The notes below the pieces were generated by a model. That model had not been told where the DNA came from. It saw only the letters and a list, made by a program, of their open reading frames with translations, and ran no database searches. Positions 26,424 through 33,886 of a stretch of DNA of 48,173 nt are shown here, piece by piece. A program made the translations under genes and the position numbers. The DNA comes from Dehalococcoidia bacterium (GTDB lineage Bacteria; Chloroflexota; Dehalococcoidia; Tepidiformales; Tepidiformaceae): positions 164,799 to 212,971 of the forward strand of contig PQAO01000027.1 of assembly GCA_003104995.1 (NCBI GenBank), written 5' to 3'. Within the stretch, counting starts at the first letter, position 1. The number at the start of each line of letters is the position of its first letter.

Positions 26424-27736
26424 ACGAGTATTTGCCGCTCAAAGGGGTCCGCATCTGCGACTTCACGGCCGTCTGGGCCGGCCAGACAGCAACCATGTAC
26501 CTGGCCGACATGGGCGCGGAGTGCATCAAGGTAGAGAACCCGTTCATCTGGAATCCCATGACGCGGGCCGCTTCGCCCCGAATCAACGCGATGGTGGCGG
26601 CCATCCTGCCACCGTGGATCGCCGGGCATCCGCCCGAACCCGGCCCGCGCCCCTGGAACAACAGCCCCGCCTTCATCCAGGTCCTGCGCAACAAGAAGTC
26701 GTTCACGGTCGACAGCCGCCGTCCCGAGGGCCTGGAGATCGTGAAGCAGATCATCCGGAGCAGCGACATCATCGCCGAGAACCTGGCGCTCGGGACGCTC
26801 GAAAAGCTGGGACTCAGCGACGAGGCAATCCGCGCCGAGCGGCCCGATATCATCATCCTGCACATGCCAGCCTTCGGCCGGACTGGCAGCTACGTCGAGG
26901 GGCGCGGCTATGGCGCTCACATCGACAGCGTCGCTGGCTCAACCATCCTCCGCGGGTATCGCGACAGTTCGCCCTCTGACAACGCCGGCATCTTCGCCGG
27001 GGACTACTGGGGCGGCATGCACGGCGCGTTTGCCCTGATGGCGGCGTTGCGGCACCGGCGGCGGACGGGCGAGGGGCAGGTCATCGAGATGGCACAGGTC
27101 GAATCGTCCGCGCATATGTTCCCCCAGGCCGCCCTCGACGCCGCCTGGAACGGACGCGCTCACCATTCGGTTGGCAACCGGAGCATCGAAGGGTTCGTGC
27201 CGAACGGTGTTTTCCCCACGGCCGGGACAGACCGCTGGATCGCAATCAGCTGCCGTTCGGACCAGGAGTGGCGCGCGCTGGTGGAGTTCCTGGGTAACCC
27301 GGCGTGGGCAGCATCCGCGGCCATGGCTACCGTCGCAGGCAGGGCCGAGAACGAGGACGCCCTCGAGGAACACCTCGCGCAGTGGACCGCGACTCGCGAG
27401 CGTGACGAGCTCTTCCACGCGCTGCAGGCCGCCGGCGTGACTGCGGGGCCCGTGCTCCACGCTGGCGAGGCGGCGGAGGACCCGCACCTGGCAGCAACCG
27501 GGGCCTGGAAGCGGCTCCCCGCAACGGAGGACTACCCTGAGGTCGACTGGCTTCGGCCGGCCTATCGCTTTACGAAGTCGGACATCGACCTGCGCACACC
27601 CCCCTGCCTCTTCGGCGAGCACAACGATTACGTGTACCGGGAGCTGCTCGGTTTTGACGAGGATGCGGTCGAGCGGCTGCGCGCGGAAGGACACATCGCC
27701 AGCACGTTCGCCCCGGAAGCGCTGGAGAACGGGTGA
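26420..27736 (+). CDS. family III CoA-transferase, catalytic subunit
   Basis: A 438-residue CaiB/BaiF family protein. It has LKGVRICDFTAVWAGQ and LADMGAECIKVE at the N-terminus, the KSFTVDSR segment, and IFAGDYWGGMHGAF containing the conserved Asp (about residue 195) that carries the acyl anhydride/CoA thioester in this family. GTG at 26420 overlaps the previous stop by four bases, and its own stop overlaps the next start the same way. The likely role is transfer of CoA between carboxylic acids in a degradation pathway; donor and acceptor are unknown. Confidence 0.87.
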   Translation: MNEYLPLKGVRICDFTAVWAGQTATMYLADMGAECIKVENPFIWNPMTRAASPRINAMVAAILPPWIAGHPPEPGPRPWNNSPAFIQVLRNKKSFTVDSRRPEGLEIVKQIIRSSDIIAENLALGTLEKLGLSDEAIRAERPDIIILHMPAFGRTGSYVEGRGYGAHIDSVAGSTILRGYRDSSPSDNAGIFAGDYWGGMHGAFALMAALRHRRRTGEGQVIEMAQVESSAHMFPQAALDAAWNGRAHHSVGNRSIEGFVPNGVFPTAGTDRWIAISCRSDQEWRALVEFLGNPAWAASAAMATVAGRAENEDALEEHLAQWTATRERDELFHALQAAGVTAGPVLHAGEAAEDPHLAATGAWKRLPATEDYPEVDWLRPAYRFTKSDIDLRTPPCLFGEHNDYVYRELLGFDEDAVERLRAEGHIASTFAPEALENG

Positions 27737-28689
27737 TCACCGGGGCAGAACGGAAGCTCGTCCGCACGGCCGGCGCGGAACTCGAAGTCTGGGAGGCCGG
27801 TACGGGTCCGGCTGTCGTCCTGCTGCACGGCTTCCCTGAGCTGGCGTACTCGTGGCGCCACCAGGTGCCCGCCCTTGTGGACGCTGGCTTCCACGTCATC
27901 GCGCCGAACCAGCGTGGTTATGGCCGGAGCTCGCGCCCGCAGGGGATCGAGGCGTATGACATCGATGCACTGGCTTCGGATGTGGTTGGCCTGATGGATG
28001 CGCTTGAGGTCCACCAGGGTGTGGTCATCGGCCACGATTGGGGCGCCCCGGTGGCATGGCACACCGCCCTCCGCCACCCGGGCCGGGTCCGGGCGGTCGG
28101 ATCGCTCAGCGTCCCGCACAGCCGCCGCGCTCCAGGTCCGCCCCTCGCGCTCATGCGAGCGGCTGCGGGGCCGGAGTACATCCACTACATCGACTACTTC
28201 CAGCAGGAGGGCCTTGCCGAGGCGGAGTTCGAAGCCGGCGTTCGCGCTTCGCTGCTCGGGTTCATGTGGTCCATCAGCGGCGACGCACCACCCGGCGAGC
28301 GCTTCAAGCCGATTCCGTGTGGTGCACGGTTCATCGACTCGGTCACGGTGCCGCGGGCCCTGCCCGCCTGGCTTTCGGACGACGACCTCTCGGTGTATGC
28401 GGATGCTTTTTCGGCTTCAGGCTTCCGCGGTGGGCTCAACTGGTACCGGAACGTAGACCGCAACTGGGACGTCACGTCTGACCTTGCCGGTGCCGTCGTG
28501 GCCCAGCCGGCCCTGTTTGTGACCGGCTCACGCGACCCGGCTCGCAATCCCGGCGCCATCGAACGTCTCGCCGAGTGCGTGCCAGACCTGCGCGAATTCG
28601 AAGTGTTGCCGGGGTGCGGACACTGGACCCAGCAGGAGCGGCCAGGGGAGGTAACCAGCTTGATCCTGCGGTTCCTTCGGGGACTCTAA
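27733..28689 (+). CDS. alpha/beta hydrolase, epoxide-hydrolase-like
   Basis: A 318-residue hydrolase of the epoxide hydrolase/haloalkane dehalogenase group: oxyanion motif LLHGFPE at 31-36, nucleophile elbow GHDWGAPVAW with Asp102 rather than Ser, an acid in VTGSRDPARN, and the catalytic His in GCGHWTQQERP. An Asp nucleophile indicates ester-intermediate hydrolysis of epoxides or C-halogen bonds. GTG at 27733 overlaps the CoA-transferase stop by four bases, so it is the third gene of a tightly coupled operon and probably acts in the same catabolic route. Confidence 0.87.
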   Translation: MITGAERKLVRTAGAELEVWEAGTGPAVVLLHGFPELAYSWRHQVPALVDAGFHVIAPNQRGYGRSSRPQGIEAYDIDALASDVVGLMDALEVHQGVVIGHDWGAPVAWHTALRHPGRVRAVGSLSVPHSRRAPGPPLALMRAAAGPEYIHYIDYFQQEGLAEAEFEAGVRASLLGFMWSISGDAPPGERFKPIPCGARFIDSVTVPRALPAWLSDDDLSVYADAFSASGFRGGLNWYRNVDRNWDVTSDLAGAVVAQPALFVTGSRDPARNPGAIERLAECVPDLREFEVLPGCGHWTQQERPGEVTSLILRFLRGL

Positions 28690-28730
28690 AAGCCCTTCTC
28701 CGCCATTCAGATTCTCGTACTATGTGGCGC

Positions 28731-30110
28731 ATGGATCCGCTCATTCAGTACGCGATGACCAGCGACGGCGTGAACATCGCCTACGCCACCATCGGTACTG
28801 GGCCTCCGCTCCTGGTCCTTCCGATCCTGCCGCTCAGCCACCTGCAGGTGGAATGGCAGATGCCCGGAATGCGGGAGTTCCTGGAGGCCCTGGCCAGCCA
28901 CCATACGGTAATCCGCTACGACGCTCGTGGACTCGGACTCTCCGACCGGGATCCGGGAGACCGCTCACTCGACGCGCACACCCTGGACATCGACGCAGTG
29001 GTCGGAAAGCTTCGGCTGGAGCGGCTCGCCATCTTTGGGGCGAGTTACTCGGGCCCCCTCGGGATTCGCTACGCGGCGCGGCACCCCGGCAAGGTGACTC
29101 GCCTGGTCCTGTGGTGCACCCACGCGTACCACGGCGAGGTGGTCGAGCGGCTCCCGGAGATGGCAAACCAGCAGCGGGTCGCCGTGAACCAGCTGGCTGG
29201 CGTCGACCGCGATCTCTTCATTCGAACGTATCTCCATCGCGCCGTGGGCTGGACCGAGGGCGAGCTCGCCAACCAGTTTGTGGAAGTCGCGAACAAGAGC
29301 ATCGACCCCGAATCGTTCTTCGAGAACCTCGCCGGCCACGCCGCCTTCGATGCGCGCGAGGACCTGCCCAACGTCCACGTCCCAACGCTCATCCTGCACC
29401 GCCCGGCCTTCGTCGGTTCGCACCTTGAGGTGGCGAAAGGGCTGGCTTCGCGCATGCCTGACGCGCGGCTGGTGGTGGTCGAGGGGGAGTCGGTAGTGCC
29501 GTTCATCGGAAACACGGCCCGGGTGCTCGGCGCCATTGAGAGCTTCCTCGACGAGGACATCGGCGGCGCGGCCCGGGCTGCTGGTGCGGAAAGTGGCCAC
29601 GGAGAGGGCGCGCTCCGGATCATTCTGTTCACCGATGTGGAAGCCCACTCGACGATGATCCAGGCGCTTGGCGACGACCGTGGCCGGGACGTGCTGCGCG
29701 AGCACGAACGGGTGACGCGAGCGGCGCTGCGGGAGTTCGGCGGAAACGAAATGAAGTCGATGGGCGACGGGTTCATGGCCTCGTTCACCTCTGCGCAACA
29801 GGCGCTACGATGCGCGATCTCGCTTCAACAGACATTCCACGCCGCCCTACCGGTGCACGGCCAGCTCGTCCGAATCCGCGTTGGGCTGAACGCCGGCGAG
29901 CCGATCGCCGAAGGCGATGCCCTGTTCGGCGAATCGGTGAACGTGGCCGAGCGGATTGCCGGCCTGGCGCATGGCGGCGAAATCCTCGCCTCGCAGGTAG
30001 TGCGGGAGCTGGTAGCAGGAAAGGGCTTCAAGTTCGTGGAACGCCCCGCGCTGGATGAGGGTTCGGGCGAGGCGGCGGCGCGGCTCTACGAGGTGCGCTG
30101 GCAGGAGTAG
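28731..30110 (+). CDS. alpha/beta hydrolase fused to class III nucleotide cyclase
   Basis: A 459-residue two-domain protein. Residues 1-280 are an alpha/beta hydrolase (VIRYDARGLGLSD, nucleophile elbow FGASYSGP with Ser near 105). Residues about 293-459 are a class III adenylate/guanylate cyclase catalytic domain with both metal Asp positions (ILFTDVEAHS and MKSMGDGFMASF), the substrate-specifying Lys before MGDG, and the VNVAERI segment with Asn and Arg of the transition-state site. The cyclase therefore looks active. Domain order and length resemble mycobacterial Rv1900c. The ATG at 28731 or one at 28722 could start it; no clear ribosome binding site is present. It follows the hydrolase gene by 41 bp. 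Confidence 0.88.
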   Translation: MDPLIQYAMTSDGVNIAYATIGTGPPLLVLPILPLSHLQVEWQMPGMREFLEALASHHTVIRYDARGLGLSDRDPGDRSLDAHTLDIDAVVGKLRLERLAIFGASYSGPLGIRYAARHPGKVTRLVLWCTHAYHGEVVERLPEMANQQRVAVNQLAGVDRDLFIRTYLHRAVGWTEGELANQFVEVANKSIDPESFFENLAGHAAFDAREDLPNVHVPTLILHRPAFVGSHLEVAKGLASRMPDARLVVVEGESVVPFIGNTARVLGAIESFLDEDIGGAARAAGAESGHGEGALRIILFTDVEAHSTMIQALGDDRGRDVLREHERVTRAALREFGGNEMKSMGDGFMASFTSAQQALRCAISLQQTFHAALPVHGQLVRIRVGLNAGEPIAEGDALFGESVNVAERIAGLAHGGEILASQVVRELVAGKGFKFVERPALDEGSGEAAARLYEVRWQE

Positions 30111-30171
30111 CCCGGGTTGCGGAAAGAGCCAGGACGCTTGCCGGCAACCGGTCGGATGTGGCTCCACAGGA

Positions 30172-30219
30172 CTGGTACCCCCGGCAGGAATCGAACCTGC
30201 GCACATGGTTTAGGAAGCC
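30172..30219. repeat. distal attachment-site repeat (partial tRNA-Arg)
   Basis: Copy of the 3' end, T-arm and anticodon-loop region of tRNA-Arg(CCU), lacking the 5' half, so not a functional tRNA. It differs from the copy at the intact tRNA at 30184, 30200 and 30217. The first two differences swap a T-stem base pair (G-C for C-G), so pairing is kept. The other 60 bp between the cyclase gene and this repeat show nothing. Confidence 0.9.
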
Positions 30220-30271
30220 TTGGGGCGTCAACGGCGTAGCAACAGGAGTGGCAAGGGGAAGGGTTTAGGCG

Positions 30272-30287
30272 GAATTATCGTGCGCAG
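30272..30287. promoter_or_regulatory. candidate integrase arm-type site, distal arm
   Basis: GAATTATCGTGCGCAG, sharing the TTATCRTGCGC core with two repeats beside the integrase gene (38785-38801 and 38836-38853). Its presence just inside the opposite attachment repeat suggests an integrase or accessory-factor site on the second att arm. Confidence 0.4.
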
Positions 30288-30310
30288 AGAGGGGCGTGAT
30301 CACCGTGCGG

Positions 30311-30763
30311 TCACCCGATGATCCCAAGTTCGACCATTTCCCGGTTGATGGCGAATTCCAGTTCGCCGATTGATTTGGTCAACGCATCCACCTCTTCGGC
30401 CGTGCCTGGGGCAAGACTCCACAATTGAGACCCGAGCGCCCGGTGAGCGTCAATCGCAACCTTGAGTTTGGGATACTCACCTGCCAGCAATGCAGCGCGG
30501 AAAAGTGATCCGCCGTGAATGTCTGAGAAGGTTGCTCCGGTCGGATCTCCTGATATTCCTTGGCGCCGGAGAGCGAGAAGAATGTTGGTAAACCACAGTT
30601 GCCGCTCAACAGCCAGCCTCAACTCCGCGTGGCGCCGGGCCGTTTTTGCTGCCAGCGCCGCCATCCGAGCCTCGGTTCGTTTGCGATGCATTTCCCACTC
30701 GGCGCCAGCTTGGGCAAGCAGGAACCCAACAGCCAATGATGCCCCACTGATCAACCAATCCAC
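30311..30763 (-). CDS. hypothetical membrane-anchored protein, possible element cargo
   Basis: A 150-residue protein with one N-terminal hydrophobic segment (about residues 3-18) followed by a basic then mostly alpha-helical, probably coiled-coil region (MHRKRTEARMAALAAKTARRH at the start). I recognise no family. It lies between a terminator-like hairpin (30835-30862) and the distal attachment repeat. That is the position where satellites and prophages often carry independent accessory genes, so an accessory role (for example superinfection exclusion) is possible but unsupported by a motif. Confidence 0.55.
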   Translation of the reverse strand: MDWLISGASLAVGFLLAQAGAEWEMHRKRTEARMAALAAKTARRHAELRLAVERQLWFTNILLALRRQGISGDPTGATFSDIHGGSLFRAALLAGEYPKLKVAIDAHRALGSQLWSLAPGTAEEVDALTKSIGELEFAINREMVELGIIG

Positions 30764-30834
30764 GGCTGCGAATCCTAGCAGAAAACCCTCGACTCGCTCC
30801 GGGGGCCGTGTGCGTGCGGCACCCGTGACAACGA

Positions 30835-30862
30835 GAAAGGCCCCCGTTTCCGGGAGCCCTTC
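30835..30862 (-). terminator. terminator-like hairpin at end of the element's main transcript
   Basis: On the minus strand a 12-bp stem (with G-U pairs) closed by a GAAA tetraloop is followed by CUCGUUGUC, only moderately U-rich. It begins about 25 bp after the stop codon at 30887, at the end of the long leftward gene series. Confidence 0.55.
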
Positions 30863-30886
30863 GGTGGCGCTCGGTCAGCGCGTGAA

Positions 30887-31066
30887 TCAGGCCGGTGCGG
30901 GTTCCGGCGTGTGTGCCATGTACACCTTCGCGTAGAGGGCCGCCTGTCGCTCATCTTCCCGCTCCGGGTCTTCCTGGGGGCCCGTCAGGGTGAGGCCGCG
31001 TAGCAGTCGCTCAGCGGCCGGATCGTCTGTGACGATCACTTGCCAGCCCTTGCTGGCGCCGAACAT
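30887..31066 (-). CDS. small hypothetical protein of the element
   Basis: About 59 residues, beginning MFGASKGWQVIVTDDPAAE and ending in an Ala/Pro-rich tail. No family recognised. The ATG at 31066 has AAGGG 10 nt upstream; an in-frame TTG at 31075 lies too close to that site. It is followed by the terminator-like hairpin and is 75 bp downstream of the membrane-anchored protein gene. Coding status rests on position, ribosome binding site and lack of a better use for the interval. Confidence 0.45.
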   Translation of the reverse strand: MFGASKGWQVIVTDDPAAERLLRGLTLTGPQEDPEREDERQAALYAKVYMAHTPEPAPA

Positions 31067-31141
31067 GAGCGCCAAACCCTTCGGCGATCGCGTTGGCGAG
31101 GCTGGTGTCGGGGTGAATCAGGGGCGATGGTGGCCATTCGT

Positions 31142-31744
31142 CTAATACCCCTCATCGTCCGAGACGACGCGGAGCACGGCGGAGAGCGCGGTCCCGAACG
31201 GCCGTGGGCCGGCGCCGAGATGGACAACCATGCAGATCCAGTCCACCTGGCCGGGTTCGAGTTCCCGGTCGCCCGCTTGCGCGCCTGGGGCCGGGTCGCC
31301 GAACCCGGGCACACTGCCGATGGCCACTTCTCCGCTGCCCGTGCCGCTCCATCCGGTCGCCACGGGGTCGCAGGTGGTTGCGGATGGCGAGCGGTAGAAC
31401 GTGGCGGTGAGAAGAGAAGCAAGCGCCGGGTCGCCCGTGTACTCGGGGACGCGGAGCGAATAGCGGATGTTCCCGGAGGTCTTCAACGAGGTAATGCTCA
31501 TGACGCAGGTGATGTCGGTGGCGCCCACGTCGCCGGCGCATGAGGACCACGTCGGGTCGGCCCCGCCGGTGGCGCCGTTGTAGAGCGCGACGGCGGCCTC
31601 GGCGTTCTCGGCGTCGACCGTGAACGTACCCGTTGACGAGTTGTAGGTGAACTGGGTCGCGGCATAGACGAGCGCGCCGATGCCGAGGGCGAGGATGACG
31701 GCGAGCCCGATGGTCCAACGGGTCGGGCGGATGGTGAGTGTCAC
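31142..31744 (-). CDS. hypothetical exported or membrane-anchored protein of the element
   Basis: A 200-residue protein with a basic N-terminus and one hydrophobic segment (about 12-29, ending VYAAT), then a Thr/Ser/Gly-rich extracytoplasmic part with four Cys (CAGD, TCVM, TTCD, ICMV) that could form two disulfides, apparently beta-rich. GTG at 31744 has GAGG 8 nt upstream. It superficially recalls small SipW-type surface proteins of Gram-positives; I would not name it. A surface protein is unexpected in a minimal satellite, making it a candidate cargo or virion/adsorption-related gene. Confidence 0.6.
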   Translation of the reverse strand: MTLTIRPTRWTIGLAVILALGIGALVYAATQFTYNSSTGTFTVDAENAEAAVALYNGATGGADPTWSSCAGDVGATDITCVMSITSLKTSGNIRYSLRVPEYTGDPALASLLTATFYRSPSATTCDPVATGWSGTGSGEVAIGSVPGFGDPAPGAQAGDRELEPGQVDWICMVVHLGAGPRPFGTALSAVLRVVSDDEGY

Positions 31745-31803
31745 GATGATTTCCTCTCAGGTTGTGGGGCCGCGTGAATCGTCCAGCGGCCATGGCGACG
31801 CCG

Positions 31804-32034
31804 CTACCAGCCCATGGGCGCCTCCCGCAACAGCGGCCGCACGGTCAGCCCGGGCAGGTTCTCCACGACGAGGAACAGCTCGTTCAACTCCCCCTGGTCG
31901 ATGGCGTCGGTCGCGATGAACCAGCTGTCGCCACAACGGAAGACGACGGGCAGTTGGCCGGTGAGGCGCGTGATGGCGAGCGCCAGGCGGTTGGCGTGGC
32001 ACTCCGAGGGCGTGACGATTTGGGGAACGGGCAA
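31804..32034 (-). CDS. small hypothetical protein of the element
   Basis: About 76 residues with RLTGQLPVVFRCGDSWFIA and a C-terminal part ending REAPMGW. No family recognised. I chose TTG at 32034 because GGAGG lies 8 nt upstream; the frame is open to 32121, but that region forms the inverted-repeat structure described separately. Its translation start sits just downstream of that potential RNA structure. Confidence 0.5.
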   Translation of the reverse strand: MPVPQIVTPSECHANRLALAITRLTGQLPVVFRCGDSWFIATDAIDQGELNELFLVVENLPGLTVRPLLREAPMGW

Positions 32035-32062
32035 GGGCAGAACCTCCGGGAAATGCGAAGGC

Positions 32063-32158
32063 CCCGACGCTGGGTTAGCGGTCGAGGCCAATTCGGAGGT
32101 TCCGCACGGGAGCGGGTACAATCCGGCAAGGTCCTTCGCTGCTTATCCCAGCGTCGGG
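32063..32158 (-). other. 12-bp inverted repeat enclosing a potentially structured 72-nt leader
   Basis: CCCGACGCTGGG (32063-32074) and its exact complement CCCAGCGTCGGG (32147-32158) flank 72 nt. On the minus-strand transcript the closed region contains further small hairpins (for example CCGC-UCCCGU-GCGG) and ends about 29 nt before the TTG start of the 76-residue protein. It lies in a 148-bp gap between two element genes. It could be a cis-regulatory RNA, a packaging/cos-like site or a small RNA; sequence alone does not decide. Confidence 0.5.
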
Positions 32159-32182
32159 CTTAGCGGGCCGTCGGTACTGATA

Positions 32183-32452
32183 CTACCGGCGGTCCGCGCC
32201 TTCGGAGCGAACCATACCATCGCTGTCAAGGTCGATTACGGGTGTAGGCGGGTGCTCAATTTCGGGGGCCGGCACCTTGAAGTCCCCGAGGCCTGCGGCG
32301 ATCAATTCCGGGTCGTCACCGAAGGCGAACACCTCCGGCGGCAGACCCAGGACGGCCACGGCGGCCCCGGTGACGCGCCCGTGCACCCAGCGGAGCAGAA
32401 CGGCGCGTCCATCGGGGAGGATGCGGGTTGTGTACGTCGCGTAGCTATCCAT
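32183..32452 (-). CDS. small hypothetical protein of the element
   Basis: An 89-residue protein, MDSYATYTTRILPDGRAVLL at its start, with an acidic, proline-rich C-terminal half. No family recognised. The ATG at 32452 has AGGGA about 6 nt upstream. It follows the capsid gene after 113 bp containing two hairpins and precedes the structured leader at 32063-32158. Position next to the capsid gene would fit a head-decoration or head-completion role, but nothing in the sequence shows it. Confidence 0.55.
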   Translation of the reverse strand: MDSYATYTTRILPDGRAVLLRWVHGRVTGAAVAVLGLPPEVFAFGDDPELIAAGLGDFKVPAPEIEHPPTPVIDLDSDGMVRSEGADRR

Positions 32453-32480
32453 CGGGGTCCCTGCGTTCGTTTGTCGGTCG

Positions 32481-32557
32481 CCGGGAGGGCAATCGGAAAC
32501 CTCTCCCGGCAGCCTCGGGTGCCGTCGCGTTTGGGAGGCCTTCCCCGCGACGGCACC
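32481..32557 (-). other. two tandem hairpins after the capsid gene
   Basis: A perfect 12-bp stem (32518-32529 with 32546-32557, 16-nt loop) and a 7-bp stem (32481-32487 with 32503-32509) lie between the capsid stop and the next ribosome binding site. No U-run follows either, so they are more likely mRNA-stabilising or processing structures than intrinsic terminators, for instance raising capsid expression. Confidence 0.45.
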
Positions 32558-32565
32558 TTCTCGAT

Positions 32566-33858
32566 TTACGCCCTTGCGGCTAACGTGACGAACGCCGAGA
32601 GCGTGTCACCGTTCTTCGGAGTGTCAGCGGAAGCGTCGATCGGCATCCCGTCGAGTCGCGAGACGATGCGGAAGAAGGTCTCGTCGGTGTCGAACAGGGC
32701 GTGTTCGCTCTTCGCGAAGTCCGCATCCTGGCGAAGCCCGATCACGTACTGGTTGAAGTCGGCCAGGAGAATGTCGCCGAGGTCGCCCACCGGCTGCAGC
32801 TTCTCCGTGAAGATCACGGGCCGCTGCAGGATTTCGAACTGCCCCGCGTTCTTGGTCAGGACAGGGATATGGCTGCCGGCAGTGCCGATCGGGATGCTCA
32901 GGGTAAGGAGCTGCGGCATCGCGGTCTGGGAGACTACCCACGTCGCGTTGGCGTAGTTTCGGTGTCGCGCCGCCATCTTGGCGAGGTTCTCGAAAATGAC
33001 CGTGTCCGCCGCTTGGCCGGATTCCTTGTCGACCGTAATGAGGCTCGCCGAGTTGAACACGCCGAGCGGCTTGCCGGCGCCGTCGCCGTTCAGGAACGCA
33101 TCGTCAAGGCCCCAGGACATCGAAACCGACATGCCTTCACGGAGCTGATCTTCGAACCCGACGCCATCGGCGACCATCTCGTTGGAGGCCGGGCAGTAGA
33201 TTGCGCATTTTTTGGCGTTCAGACCGATCGCGGCGAGCGAGGGCTTCTGCTTCGCGCCGGTAGCGGTCTCGGCCATCCAGCGGATCGAGAAGCCGAACGG
33301 GGCGCCGCCGCTGCGGTCGTACTTGTCCCAGATCGGGGCCTCAATTTTGTCGCTCCGCATCGGCACGATGCGCGCACGGGGCCGCACGATCTCGGACTCG
33401 AGGCTCAGGTCGAGCAGCTCCGCGTAGAACTGCGTGGGCACCATGAAACCACCTTCGCTCGGCACCCCAATGTTGCCACCGTCCGCCGCGAAGAGTCGCG
33501 GGTCGGCCAGGCGATTCGACGCGGCCTGTACAAACTCACCCAGCGACTCCCAGCCGCGCGCGTCGTGGGCGGCTGCGGGGAACATCTGGGCGAAGCGCGG
33601 GCCGGTGAAGACTCCGCGCCCACCGGAGGCTTCCGGGTTGCCTTCGTCCCACGCCCGGCCGGCGGCATCGCGCTCGGCGTCGAGCTGGTGCAGGCGGGCG
33701 TCGATCGCATTCTTGCGGAAGGTGATCGCGTCGAGGCTGCGCAACTCCTGGGCGGTCAGGTCGCGCTGTTTCTCGGCATCGGCGGCGGCGAAGATGGCGT
33801 CGGCCTGGCGTTCGAGCCGCTGCCTTTCGGAATGGAGTTTTCGGCGTTCGGGGATCAT
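32566..33858 (-). CDS. HK97-family major capsid protein
   Basis: A 430-residue phage head protein. The N-terminal ~75 residues are highly charged and helical (RRKLHSERQRLERQADAIF), like the delta/scaffolding domain of HK97 capsid proteins. The body has the family pattern PSEGGFMVPTQF, the E-loop/spine region, LDDAFLNGDGAGKPLGVFN, then LADFNQYVIGLRQD and the C-terminal A-domain. I chose ATG at 33858 (GGAG 10 nt upstream). No prohead protease gene is nearby, although HK97-type delta domains are normally removed by one; a helper phage could supply it. The gene is intact. Confidence 0.9.
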   Translation of the reverse strand: MIPERRKLHSERQRLERQADAIFAAADAEKQRDLTAQELRSLDAITFRKNAIDARLHQLDAERDAAGRAWDEGNPEASGGRGVFTGPRFAQMFPAAAHDARGWESLGEFVQAASNRLADPRLFAADGGNIGVPSEGGFMVPTQFYAELLDLSLESEIVRPRARIVPMRSDKIEAPIWDKYDRSGGAPFGFSIRWMAETATGAKQKPSLAAIGLNAKKCAIYCPASNEMVADGVGFEDQLREGMSVSMSWGLDDAFLNGDGAGKPLGVFNSASLITVDKESGQAADTVIFENLAKMAARHRNYANATWVVSQTAMPQLLTLSIPIGTAGSHIPVLTKNAGQFEILQRPVIFTEKLQPVGDLGDILLADFNQYVIGLRQDADFAKSEHALFDTDETFFRIVSRLDGMPIDASADTPKNGDTLSAFVTLAARA

Positions 33859-33886
33859 GGGGGCTTTGCTCCGCTGGTGATAACCC

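Noticed and set aside
30172..30219. A second tRNA-Arg gene on the minus strand.
   Set aside because: Only the 3' half up to the anticodon loop is present; the D-arm and 5' acceptor strand are missing, so it is an attachment-site remnant.
32481..32557. An intrinsic terminator after the capsid gene.
   Set aside because: Stems are strong but no U-run follows on either strand and further same-strand genes continue; kept only as RNA structure.
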